Assembly: GCA_027946365.1 (NCBI GenBank)
Contig: JAPEUQ010000002.1
Coordinates: forward strand, 1,922,001-1,986,000
Source: Kalmusia sp. IMI 367209
Lineage: Eukaryota; Ascomycota; Dothideomycetes; Pleosporales; Didymosphaeriaceae
DNA length: 64,000 bases
Reading direction: 5' to 3'
The notes under the pieces were generated by a model. The model did not search any database. It saw only the letters and a program-made list of their open reading frames with translations, and was not told the DNA's origin. A program made the translations under genes and the position numbers. Below, piece by piece: positions 10,775-20,796 of this stretch. The stretch's first letter is position 1, and each line of letters starts with the position of its first letter.

Positions 10775-11795
10775 CTAGACTACTCGTGTTGGCAAGTCGA
10801 AATTTAATCGCCCCCAACTTCCATTTAGCGTAACTCCGGAATTACCTAGCTTGGAAATGGATACATTCAGGCATAATCAAGACTATAACACAATTCCATT
10901 TTTGGATACTGTCTAAACGTGCCTGTCAGGATATAGTGCGAATCGGAATGACGGTGAGGCCCTATGGAGGCAGAAACGCGAAGTGGATGGCCGCCGCGTG
11001 GCAACTAGCGCTATTCATTGAACGATTCATTGGATTATCCGCCGTTGCAGGGATCGCCTTGGAGACTTTTGCGTATCTCTAGCGTGTCTAGGGATTGCAT
11101 GTCGAAAGAGTGGGGCTAGGACCATGTGCTGATTGCATGATGCGAGGGCGAGGATCGGATTTGGTGGGTGCTTAGCAGATCTCCTTATTTTAACTTTGTC
11201 TTCGTCTCTTATTATTTTCCTCATGTATTTTGGTATGTAGGTAGCATTTTATCTTTCTTTAAATGAGTTAAGCAGGGAAAACCGTACTCGATATAATATT
11301 GCACGGGAGGGCAGGCAAGTTGTTTGGAACGTCGTCGCGTTCACTGTGCCAGTAGTGCAAACCACTTTAGTCCCACCTTACCGTCATACTCATCTTTGAC
11401 TTGGAAATCTCTTAGCCTCACGCGTATACCTTGGCCCTATCGAAGAGAACTACACAACAAAAGTCATTTAGGTCAGCCAGTCTTTATCCCAAATATTGAA
11501 AATTTAGATACTACAGGTGTTCATGTGGAAAATAACACCTTCATTCTGTGTATGCAAGTGACCCTCTTTCGCAACCTCCTCAAAGAAATAATCCAATCTT
11601 GTTTTGCTAATGCATGAACTTTTGAGAGCCTTGAGGATTTGTAGGTCAGATTTGTTCACTATTTCAGAATCCATCTAACAACCTTCGGGTCTCTCCCACA
11701 TTCTGCCTAGAAAACAACATGCATAGCTGATTCAGACGCTTTCTAATGATAGCCCGATCGGAAGGTGTCCTTGCGCAGGAACATACTACGAGCGG

Positions 11796-12137
11796 CTAAC
11801 GCATCGTTGTCGATGCTGGCGAATATTTTTGTATCGAGTGAAGAAACGCAATGAAATGATATAGATAATCTTGTCCCTGATGATCAGAGGGCCAAGGAAT
11901 ATTTGCTTGCTCGCATGTTGAGAGTGAGTAGGCTGGTATAGCTCGCTGGAACATGGAACCGCACAACGCGTGGACATCGTCCTGTAAACTCGTCTGCCAG
12001 GATGCAATGGCGGTTCGAAGTTCACAGAAGTCGTCAGAGTATTCGGATCTTGCCTGGTCTGGGTACTCGCATGAGGCCGTCTTGTGTGCAAAAATTGAGA
12101 CACGTGGAATGAGTTGGAGACTCGTGAACACAGCCAA
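11796..12137 (-). pseudogene. Possible relic of a fungal transcription-factor middle region
   Basis: A 113-codon open frame reads QLIPRVSIFAHKTASC, then SEYSDDFCELRTAIASW and SLQDDVHAL. This is reminiscent of the helical middle domain of Zn2Cys6 regulators (the stretch around an F-xELRxAIxxW pattern). No zinc cluster or continuation is recognisable on either side. It may be a fragment of a lost regulator, or chance resemblance; I would not call it a working gene. Confidence 0.3.
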
Positions 12138-13624
12138 ATTCCATCCTTTTAGTTTCGTTGCGATGCAATTTGAAAAACACTTCTGTATCCCTAAGCACCT
12201 AATCGTCCGACATCTCGCCTATTGAAATGTGTGCGAGAACTATCGTATGAGTACAACGCTCTGTGAGGAGTGACCGCGTCGCCTGACTCAGACTCGATTC
12301 CGGAAGTTTTAAATCACTCTGTAACAAGGTTCGAGCACCTTAGGTATTCGCAGTAGCGCAAAGCCTTCGACAGCATCCGGAAGTGTTATGACCATTTTGG
12401 ATTTCAGCAAGACTAATAGATAGACGTGCTATGTAAGCCTTTGTTGATTTTCTGTCCCTAGCGTGCAAAAGCATCAATATTTCTCCTCATTCGGGACCAG
12501 CGCTACGGGAACAAGGGTCATGTCATTCGCAATCTTCAGATGTGCGGGCCGACTCCAATTTTTAAGAAATAGTTGTACACCTCGACAATCAGTCACCATG
12601 TAGCGCATGCTCGATGCAAGAGACGCGCTCGTAGTCAATGTGACTAGCTCCTGTGCGCGCGGTCTATTTTTGGGTACGCTGATTTTGATGTAGTTTTCCG
12701 CACTACCTATAGATCTTAAAATAATAGCGAACGCTGAATTAGTGCGCTGGATCAAATCAAGGGCATTGGACCCTACATATGATTCTAAGAAAGCGCCCGA
12801 GAGCTTTAGCCTAGGTAAACTTAGCTAGGTAAAGCTATCTAGACCTGGCCTTGAAAGATACGCTTAGAGTTAAGGAAAAGTCAAGCAAAACCCTTAACTA
12901 TTTTACTTATTTAGAAACTGACTCTACGACCGGTTTCCATTTAGATGATGGTTTCTAGGCTTATTATAGTCAGTCTTTCACGCTTGCATCAGCGTGCATC
13001 TGTTAGCAGAAGTATAAATATAGTAAAAGTAGATCCCTAGGTAGCAATATACGAGATTGTAAAACTAGCTGCCCTTCGACTACGATTAGTAGATCTTCTA
13101 TAAATTAATGAATGGTATCTAATTTTCTAAGCTAGTGCATACCCTGGTCCACGGTGTCAGATTAAGAAATCACGTACCATCGTGTTCGCGCTAAGCGACC
13201 TGTGGAGATTTAAGCAGATTAACGGGACACGCTATTTTAGAAAAATAGCAAGATTGAGCTATTAAGTATAATCAGGCGCGAGCAAAGACCACAACCTAGT
13301 ATAGGGCGAGCGAATGTGCGCGTTAGCTTTCTCTAAATGTGGACATGGCGATATTCTAGCGGGGCGGGCATGGTAAAGCAACCGTCGACAATAAATTGAC
13401 AAGATGGATGTTTGCGAATTTCAAGAAGCATAAATGAGACAGGATACGGCGGTGCGTAAAGTGGGCATGAAAAGCTAGAGGGTTACAGGAGTTAGGCTTG
13501 GCACTTTAGGAGCAAAAGACTCCAAGAGCACCGACAGAAATCCTCCAAGAACGGAGTCAGAAGTCCCTGAACATGGAGTCGTTCTAGTAGTATCGCTTCT
13601 TTCTGTGCCCTGACTTGCAACACT

Positions 13625-14557
13625 CTAATCGAGCCGAAGAGGATGAGCCTCTAAGTATTCCTCAAAAGTGGATAGTTTGCCGCGGGCATTGTTCGCAGCC
13701 CAAGCAACCAACTTCTCGCTATCGGGGCCAAAGTAACCAGTGTCATCCAGAAAAGCGATCATTTCCATAAACATATCAGTCAAACCATCTGGCAATTTCA
13801 TCCTTTCCTTAAACTCTTCAGTCGAGATACGTTTGTAAGTAATGTCCTTTCCAGTAGCCTTCGACATGATAGCGATCATTTCATCCAAGCTGTACAACTT
13901 CGCAGCGCAGCAGAACGTCTTGCCGTTAAATTTATAGGGCTCAGCCAAAATCGAGCCAACAAACTTTCCCGTATCTCTGACAGCGTTCACTAAAGGCCAT
14001 TGGATATTCGGAGAGACGTGAAGGGCCACAACCCATGTATCATCCTCTTCCTTCCGTGGAGTCAAGTAGGAGGTCGACTCGAAATTCTCCATGAACGATC
14101 CGAGCGAGCAGAAAGCACTCTGAATAGGAAGTCCCCGAATGTACTGCTCGGCTTTCGCCTTGACATCGAAGGGGGTGACCTTCGTGTACTTGCCACCAGA
14201 GAGCTCGTGGATAGATGGTAGAGTGCTGAAGATGATGTACTTAGCATCTTTCTCAAGGGCGATGTCGGCGATAGTTTTCACAGTGTTATACTCGACGTCG
14301 GGACTGAGGAATGGCGCTGTCATTATGAATACGGTATGCACACCGGTCAACGCTGTCTCGAGGGATGATCGGTTGAGTATGTCGCCGTGTACGACTTCGA
14401 CTTTGTCTTTTAACTGTTTCGCCTTCTCTGAAGTGACATCCCGAGTTATAGCACGGATTTTGTATTGTAGGGAGAGCTCAGAGTCGTTCAGTACATAGTC
14501 CACAATTGAACTTCCTTGCTGGCCGGTGGCGCCAAAGATGGCAAGAATCTTAGACAT
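13625..14557 (-). CDS. NmrA-like NAD(P)-binding Rossmann protein
   Basis: ATG 14557-14555 opens a 310-residue protein without introns. It begins with a Rossmann fold: MSKILAIFGATGQQGSS carries GxxGxxG, and AITRDVTSEKAKQL and VEVVHGDI fit the second and third strands. This is the NmrA/HSCARG-like subgroup of the atypical short-chain dehydrogenases. Its members bind NAD(P) and serve as redox sensors or, in some clusters, as isoflavone-reductase-like enzymes. The active-site Tyr-x3-Lys of classical SDRs is not obvious, favouring a sensor or non-standard reductase. An in-frame extension to 14743 exists, but this start lies directly before the Rossmann strand. It stands 3 kb from the P450, so it may or may not belong to the same cluster. 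Confidence 0.85.
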   Translation of the reverse strand: MSKILAIFGATGQQGSSIVDYVLNDSELSLQYKIRAITRDVTSEKAKQLKDKVEVVHGDILNRSSLETALTGVHTVFIMTAPFLSPDVEYNTVKTIADIALEKDAKYIIFSTLPSIHELSGGKYTKVTPFDVKAKAEQYIRGLPIQSAFCSLGSFMENFESTSYLTPRKEEDDTWVVALHVSPNIQWPLVNAVRDTGKFVGSILAEPYKFNGKTFCCAAKLYSLDEMIAIMSKATGKDITYKRISTEEFKERMKLPDGLTDMFMEMIAFLDDTGYFGPDSEKLVAWAANNARGKLSTFEEYLEAHPLRLD

Positions 14558-14919
14558 GTTTTGAGTAGTTGCCAGGTAGCTTTCTGGGAATATGGATAAC
14601 AAGTTTTGAAGGAAAGAAGCGGGGTCCGGCACTCTAAATGCACAATTTATCAATTTAAAGGGGAGGGATATAGGGATTCGTAAGCACTTTTGCGAAGTGC
14701 TTCCTTCAGGTTTGCCGGTGTGCGTTTTTGGCATAGTTCTCACAAATGCGGTTTAGCGTGGCCGAGCCACATTACGAAGGAGACTACGGCTGATCGGAGA
14801 GCGCTACAAGACCATGGAATAATGTAAGAAAGTAATTGAACATTTGTTCAAAATTGAGATCTCGTGAAGGTATTAACCAGTCTAGGTCGACTCAATAGCG
14901 TTACATTTCAGAACGATAG

Positions 14920-15817
14920 ACCAAATCGCCCTTTATCATCGCCATGAGTAGATTAGATGTTCCTTTTCTGCCCGAACTTTGCAATGCCGTTGCCATTACC
15001 TCGGCTTGGAGTTGCAACAATTGCCTCCTGTTTCAAGTATCGCGGACTGTATTCGGGCTCGCCAGGCATAGACGTGCATCGAAGAGCAAAGACAACAGAA
15101 AGTAGAGTTACATCACCCGCACTTTTATTATCTTTCGCAGTCTCGTGCTTAGCTTTCATGACGATCAATACCTCATCGCTGTGTCATTGAGCTGGTTCAT
15201 CACCCTTGGATCGGTAGCCATCATGATTGCATATATTCTAATGCTGGTAAGTAAGAATTGGCGTTATTGTCACCATACACTGATCAAAGGGCATTACAGA
15301 TTACGAACATTCAGTTTCATCGGGGTCTGGAAGCCCAAGGTACCCCAACGTCCTCTCTTCAATTTAAGAGTCATTGTACGTGTATATCCGTATACAAGCA
15401 ACCCTTCTCCTTGTTTACAGTCATAGCACACTCAAACTACTTTGCCGTCTTCTGGATTAGACTCATTCTATTGACTAGCGACTACGGTTTGTGATTATAA
15501 ATATCTGTCCTGAATATTACACTGACTAGTCTTAGGTGTTTTATCAAAGGCAATCGGTCATTTTCTGGCTTCTTTACAGCTTACTTTGCGAATGTATTAT
15601 TACGTAAGTTACACTTAGCTACTTGTAGCTCGAATATGCCCTACGTGAACTATGAGTATTTGTCTGATCAGACTTATTTGTTATCTATCTTGGGTGGAAG
15701 ATTATGAACCCCTCCATCAAGGCGGAAGATATGGACTTCAATATAGGATTGACGGAGGTGGAGGCACACAAAGCAGCGTTGAAACTTTTGCCTCCGAGCA
15801 CAAGACATGACAAGTAA
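14920..15817 (+). pseudogene. Amino-acid permease pseudogene (5'-truncated, frame-broken)
   Basis: Pieces of a fungal amino-acid permease (APC superfamily, Gap1-like) follow one another in the right order but in different frames. They are SPFIIAMSRLDVPFLPELCN and NAVAITSAWSCNNCL (14920-15040), RTVFGLARHRRASKSK followed by a stop, SPALLLSFAVSCLAFM, then LSWFITLGSVAIMIAYILML (15186-15248). A probable intron with GTAAGT follows, then ITNIQFHRGLEAQGTP (15299 on), FFTAYFANVLL (about 15570-15600) and a C-terminal tail YLGWKIMNPSIKAEDM ending at TAA 15815. The first half of the protein (five or so membrane segments) is missing. At least three frame changes and a stop show it is dead. It was presumably a plasma-membrane amino-acid/H+ symporter. 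Confidence 0.75.
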
Positions 15818-16344
15818 TATCCTGGCTTTCGGCTATGGTAAGATTCTGTCAAGTACTCACGATTTGTTGCAAGTTGATGGATTGGCTCTGGTAGCTCAAG
15901 CTCCATGGTCACGTGACCTTCCATGGGTTGTTATGGTCCCGAAAGCTGTACAGATTGCCTGAGTGCGACTCAGCTGCGGTTCAAAATTATGTGTATCTTT
16001 CCATCTACACATGTGCAAGACTCAGATAGAGGCTGAATATTATCCATATATATATTTCCTGATAAAAATTATACTTGTAATTTATCTGGTGTATCACTCT
16101 TTTATGTTCTTTTCTAGATCTAGATTAAAAAACCGTATATAGATCTTGTATAAGACTCAGTGTTATGTGGTAAGGAAAGAGTGCGAGTAGGAGAAATGTT
16201 TCGACGCAGTCGGTAAGCTTGAAAATCTAGCATAAAACATTACTAATAATTTGAAAAATTTCGACACGTGAGGTATGAGCGATTATGAGTATCTAAATGA
16301 TCTATGTTTTGTGACATAGGTCTACTCTTCAAAGTATGTATTAG
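15818..16344. other. Intergenic region, AT-rich
   Basis: This spacer between the permease relic and the 3' end of the DUF4419 gene is strongly AT-rich and shows no gene. It probably includes the terminator of the DUF4419 gene. Confidence 0.5.
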
Positions 16345-17643
16345 TTATGATAGATAGAATGGTGCAGGGAGTGGCGCTTCCGCATCAAAATCGTCATCAT
16401 AGTCGAACGGTTTCGGTACGGGCGCCTCATCTTCTTCCTCATCCTGGTTTTCTTGGCACATGAACCACCCAGCTAAAGGCTGTAGTGTATTCAACCCCGG
16501 TGCCTTCGATTCGCCATCTTGATGATGACTATGCATATCATCGTTTTGACTTTCACGATGTGTCATCGCTAACTTGCTCCTAGTCGTAGCCTGTATTCCA
16601 ACTGACCCTGCACACATTCTCGCGTGATAGATCTCTCCTTTGTCGTCAACCGTTACGGTCAAAGAAGCAACGCCACTGGGTATCTTATCGGTGCTAATAG
16701 CGAAATATGAAACACCCTCCAACTCACATCTAGCGCTGGCCTGGCTAGATGATATTGGGCTATTCTTGTATAGGCATCTACCATGTCGATCCCAGAAACA
16801 AAATGCGGTAATCCATCCGGAAATTTCACTGGGATCACAGCCCTTCTCATCCATGTCTACGATATTACCCCAGAATTGCATGTTGGAGTCGGAAGATTGC
16901 GTATCAAACGACTCCACCAAGCCTCGCAGTACTGGTCGAAGAAGTGCTGCAAAAGTGCGCGGCTCATAGCGCTGCTGGGGCGCGATGTGGGTGGAACAAA
17001 ATGATGGAATAAGGTTCACCCGTTCCAGTAAGTCTTGCCAGTCTTTACGTTCACCCAACAAAGTGACGGATGGGATACCACACTTTTTGCGCATTTCAAA
17101 TGAAAAGTAGTGTTTCATTTGGCCCATTATAAGAACCAGAGCCACTTCAAGGTCGGTACCGACGGTTGTAGTGAAATCAGGCATCATCCAAGCAAGTAGA
17201 TCGGGCGCCATAAGATCCTGCGCCATCGAAGCAACCAAACGAGCTGCCATGATTGCAAAATCGGAATAGTCTAGACTTCCACTGTCTTCGACGCGAAGCT
17301 TCTTTCGGCCCTCGTGAGTAAGGTTCCCCACGCGAAGTTCTTCCGCATGCGCATTGTGAAAGTAATTGAGCTGAGCAAGAATCGCAAACCAGATATCTTC
17401 CGGTCGGATCTGCAAGTGATGGTGTCCACGATATGCATTGATAACAGCCCAAATGAAGCCATTAGTTGATGGACTGATGTGGCTCGTACGCAAGGCGTGG
17501 CGAGTGACGGAACTCTGAATAACATGTTGGTTCTGGGTGCAACTCCTCGGGAATGAGTGATGGAACAAAGCTTGAGTAGACGTAGCCTTCCCGCTAACCC
17601 AATTTTGCGATGAGTGCGTCGCAGTCATGACCGTGACGGGCAT
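16345..17643 (-). CDS. DUF4419-family protein
   Basis: ATG 17643-17641 opens a 432-residue intronless protein. The segment NGFIWAVINAYRGHHHLQIR, followed by PEDIWFAILAQLNYF and NAHAEELR, is the DUF4419 signature. Further conserved stretches are MPDFTTTVGTDLEVALVLIMG, GIPSVTLLGERKDWQDLLER and GWITAFCFWD. The family is common in fungi, often in accessory regions, and has no established biochemical role. The tail is acidic (ENQDEEEDEAPVPKPFDYDDDFD). There is no signal peptide or membrane segment, so a cytosolic place is expected. It is divergent from the HET-domain gene with only about 330 bp between the starts, which suggests shared control. Confidence 0.8.
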   Translation of the reverse strand: MPVTVMTATHSSQNWVSGKATSTQALFHHSFPRSCTQNQHVIQSSVTRHALRTSHISPSTNGFIWAVINAYRGHHHLQIRPEDIWFAILAQLNYFHNAHAEELRVGNLTHEGRKKLRVEDSGSLDYSDFAIMAARLVASMAQDLMAPDLLAWMMPDFTTTVGTDLEVALVLIMGQMKHYFSFEMRKKCGIPSVTLLGERKDWQDLLERVNLIPSFCSTHIAPQQRYEPRTFAALLRPVLRGLVESFDTQSSDSNMQFWGNIVDMDEKGCDPSEISGWITAFCFWDRHGRCLYKNSPISSSQASARCELEGVSYFAISTDKIPSGVASLTVTVDDKGEIYHARMCAGSVGIQATTRSKLAMTHRESQNDDMHSHHQDGESKAPGLNTLQPLAGWFMCQENQDEEEDEAPVPKPFDYDDDFDAEAPLPAPFYLS

Positions 17644-17975
17644 TTTGAACTCTGAGTGGTGTGGGCTTGGTTGCTGAACGGACGCATACAAGAAGGTTTG
17701 CGAAGAATCAAGTTAGCGGGGTTTAAAGCTGACGTGCTGCGTTGTACAGCAGATAGGCTATGCTCCCGTACGATAGATTAGATATGCACGTAATCATCCA
17801 GGATTCGATGTCGAATCCCTACTTTGCCCCAATGAATATTTTGGGGGCCGTTACCTGCTGCCTGATTTACAGATAAGTCGAGCGAAGCTCTGCCACAGAT
17901 TATCCTCGAACCTCTCAGTCACGACCATCGTTCTTATTCTATCGGGAATTGGAAGTTACAAGAAATTCTCTCAAA
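17644..17975. promoter_or_regulatory. Divergent promoter of DUF4419 and HET genes
   Basis: The 332-bp interval between the two start codons must hold both promoters. It contains the inverted repeat GGATTCGATGTCGAATCC at 17801-17818 (8-bp arms, 2-bp spacer) near its middle, a candidate operator. Confidence 0.5.
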
Positions 17976-20417
17976 ATGGCTGAAAACGGTTTCAGAGCAT
18001 TAGCTCGTGATATGCTTGGACAGTCGGCGGCTCTAAGAACGTTCACCGCTGCGGTAAAAAGCACCGGCAAGGAGAGGGGTTGGGTAACACCTACCCCGAG
18101 TCGTGAATTTCAAAAATTCTCGCAGAAAACTCAAACTTTCCCTACGTACTTGAACACAGATGAGCTCGATGGACCAATTTTGGTGTTGAATGACGCTACA
18201 TTTGCGGTGCCTAGGATGCCTTACGGCGAGAAATTTTCTCACGACCAGATTCCAGACTGCAATATCTGCGAGACGTGTGAGGAGGTGGACATTCGCAACT
18301 TGTTAACCCATGGAAATGGCCGAAGGTATAAAATGGGCTGGGCTGACCGTATAATCTCCTGCACCTCATGCGCTCTTTGCCGGATCATCACCGCCGCTCT
18401 AGAATACGAGACTAAACATGGCTATGCTGTCGAATTCGGAAACTTTGAGGATGATTCATACTTGCCGGATGAAAACTTAATTAAAAAACCGTCTCGATGT
18501 TTTGTCATTTTGACAAGTCTTGGTTCTTCATACCCTTTGCGCACTGGAAAGAGTAGGGCATATCACATTTACTGCTACTTCCTCCACTGGAGCACCAGTG
18601 CTGTTCTAGGCCAATCAGTCGTTCGATTATTGGACCAAGATGCTGCTAAAATGGGTAAATCGACCCTCTTCTGCAGTCGCCTCACAGATCCTGCGAAGGC
18701 TAATATGAAATTGGCGCGGTCCTGGCTTTTCGAATGCGACCATCGCCATGATTGCCTATTTCGCGAGACCAAGAAGAGTCAAATCGAAAATCTCATCGTC
18801 ATCGACGTCCGTCAAAATTGTCTAGTTGAACTTCCTGTGGGAGCAATTTACATGGCCTTGAGCTATGTTTGGCCGAAGCTCGAATCTAACGTCTTTCAGC
18901 TAAAAAAGGATGACTTGGGGAGCTTCAAAACGCCCGGAATCTTTCTCAAAATGCACGACAAGCTCCCAAGAGCTATTAAGGATGCGCTTCAGATTGTTCG
19001 CGAACTTGATGAGACTTACCTATGGATAGATGCGCTCTGTATAGTTCAGAATGACCCCGAAATGAAAATGAAGCTCATATCAAGAATGCATGATGTGTAT
19101 GGAGGAGCGTACCTAACTATTGTTGCCGCTACTTCCACATCGCAAACCGAGGATTATGCGATTCCAGGAATCGGAACCTCGAGGCAACGACAACAATTTG
19201 TTGAAACCGTAGAAGGCCTGCGACTGATAACAGCGTACCCCGACTATAATCAGTCCCTTGAACAAAGTAGGTGGGCGACGAGAGGATGGACTTTTCAGGA
19301 GGGATTGTTATCGAAACGATGTCTGATGTTCACGGACCACCAAATGTACTTTAGATGTACGCGGGATGCTCGTTGCGAAGATGTCGTGACCGAGCCAGGA
19401 ACAGAAGAATTTCAGAGCCATCCGGCAAAGCCCAGATTGAGAGAAAGCAAGGTCGACTATCTTTTGAATTCCGAGTTCCTCCAGGCCACCAAGGATCAGG
19501 ATTGGTTTAGCGAGTATGTCCATGTCGTTGCCAACTACACCAAACGCGAAATGAGCTTCGACACTGATATCAACAACGGTTTTACGGGAATCATGAACAA
19601 ATTATCGCCATATTTTGACGGAACGGGCTTCATGTCCGGACATCCTTTCGCGAGATTCGAAAAATCACTCTTGTGGTACCCTACATCAAAGGCCAGGCGA
19701 AGAGGGGTGATCGTGAAATCCGGCTACGACTATGGATTCCCTTCCTGGTCATGGATGGGATATGTTGGAGGTGTGAACTTTGAGAATGAAAGACCAGGCT
19801 TAGTCCCTACACTCGACGCGCACCTGCCAACTGTGCAATGGTTTAGATGGTCAGAGTATGGCTTAGTGCCCGTCCGCGACTCATGGCACAAGTATCAGCC
19901 TCCGAGAGATGATTCATCGAATGCTTTTGAGATGGCACTACTCTGGTCTCGCGCACACTTCCTAAGGAAAAACCCGGCGCGAATAATAACATGGGGTTCA
20001 GTCATAAGGACGAGTTTGCAACTACCAGAAAACTTTATTGCCGAGTGGGTGACGGACTGGGAACAAAGTTTGCCCTGTTTCATTATAAAAGATGCAGATG
20101 CAGATGCATGTGGCTTTTTGCCATCTGTTGACAGGACATGGGCCGAAAAATACAAAAACGAAGGCGGAGGCGAATGTCAATTTTTGACACTCTCAATAAC
20201 GCAAAGGTCTAGAGATGATCTTCGTAGTGGCGAGCATCTACTTCACAAGAAATACCAAAAGACCAACGATGAGCCTGGGCATTTTCTTCACGTCATGCTT
20301 GTGGAGTTCATCGATGAAGAAATAGCGGAACGTCGAGGAGTTGGACTGCTTCATACGAGCGCCGTGAACTGGAACAACCTCTTGGATGTGGAGAGAAGAA
20401 TAGTTATTCTTGGTTGA
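17976..20417 (+). CDS. HET-domain (heterokaryon incompatibility) protein
   Basis: ATG 17976, in good context (tcaaaATGg), opens an 813-residue protein with no intron. The frame is open a little further upstream but without another ATG. The HET domain spans about residues 294-450: YMALSYVWPK, then LPRAIKDALQIVRELDETYL, WIDALCIVQND, MHDVYGGAYLTIVAATS, and the closing RWATRGWTFQEGLLS with MYFRC. A cysteine-containing N-terminal region (CNICETC at about 95-101, CTSCALC at about 129-135) precedes it, common in this group. HET proteins can trigger programmed cell death after non-self recognition between hyphae; most members are untested. It has no NACHT, WD or ankyrin repeat part, so it would need a partner for recognition. 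The DUF4419 neighbour is a possible one by position only. Confidence 0.9.
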   Translation: MAENGFRALARDMLGQSAALRTFTAAVKSTGKERGWVTPTPSREFQKFSQKTQTFPTYLNTDELDGPILVLNDATFAVPRMPYGEKFSHDQIPDCNICETCEEVDIRNLLTHGNGRRYKMGWADRIISCTSCALCRIITAALEYETKHGYAVEFGNFEDDSYLPDENLIKKPSRCFVILTSLGSSYPLRTGKSRAYHIYCYFLHWSTSAVLGQSVVRLLDQDAAKMGKSTLFCSRLTDPAKANMKLARSWLFECDHRHDCLFRETKKSQIENLIVIDVRQNCLVELPVGAIYMALSYVWPKLESNVFQLKKDDLGSFKTPGIFLKMHDKLPRAIKDALQIVRELDETYLWIDALCIVQNDPEMKMKLISRMHDVYGGAYLTIVAATSTSQTEDYAIPGIGTSRQRQQFVETVEGLRLITAYPDYNQSLEQSRWATRGWTFQEGLLSKRCLMFTDHQMYFRCTRDARCEDVVTEPGTEEFQSHPAKPRLRESKVDYLLNSEFLQATKDQDWFSEYVHVVANYTKREMSFDTDINNGFTGIMNKLSPYFDGTGFMSGHPFARFEKSLLWYPTSKARRRGVIVKSGYDYGFPSWSWMGYVGGVNFENERPGLVPTLDAHLPTVQWFRWSEYGLVPVRDSWHKYQPPRDDSSNAFEMALLWSRAHFLRKNPARIITWGSVIRTSLQLPENFIAEWVTDWEQSLPCFIIKDADADACGFLPSVDRTWAEKYKNEGGGECQFLTLSITQRSRDDLRSGEHLLHKKYQKTNDEPGHFLHVMLVEFIDEEIAERRGVGLLHTSAVNWNNLLDVERRIVILG

Positions 20418-20796
20418 ATTGTAAAATGCATGGTGATAGCTAATGATCCAGTACCTATTTGGCCTATAAGATGCTATTCGATTGGCACGTGACCCTGCCT
20501 TCACATCCACAATGATTATGCTCACATTTCTACTTCTACTTTCCAATTCTCTGGCCATTAGAAGACTAAGTATAAGCTTGGATGCATTTGACAGTGGGCC
20601 AGGCAAGAGATGTACTCATCGATTGCAGATGAATAACGTGATTTATACATTGATTCTGGATTACTAAAAAACTCTTGGCAATTCAGTACGCGGTATGTTG
20701 TGTATTCTTAGGAAGAGAAATAACTGTGTTTTATAGCACCTCGAGTCCAGACTCTAATGCATAAATCTGTGCGTAGGTCTTCTTTTTACCTGGATA
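20418..20796. other. Intergenic region, convergent 3' ends
   Basis: AT-rich spacer between the HET gene and the SAT4-type gene; only terminators are expected and no gene is seen. Confidence 0.5.

Larger units (their letters stand above)
10369..13624. other. Long gene-free stretch with decayed sequence
   Basis: A 3.3 kb stretch without a supported gene. It holds the P450 promoter at its left end, a 132-bp interval bounded by 13-bp inverted repeats (10643-10774), a possible transcription-factor relic (11796-12137 minus), and an AT-rich, TA-rich patch at about 12780-13150 that looks like degraded repetitive sequence, possibly affected by repeat-induced point mutation. Confidence 0.55.
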
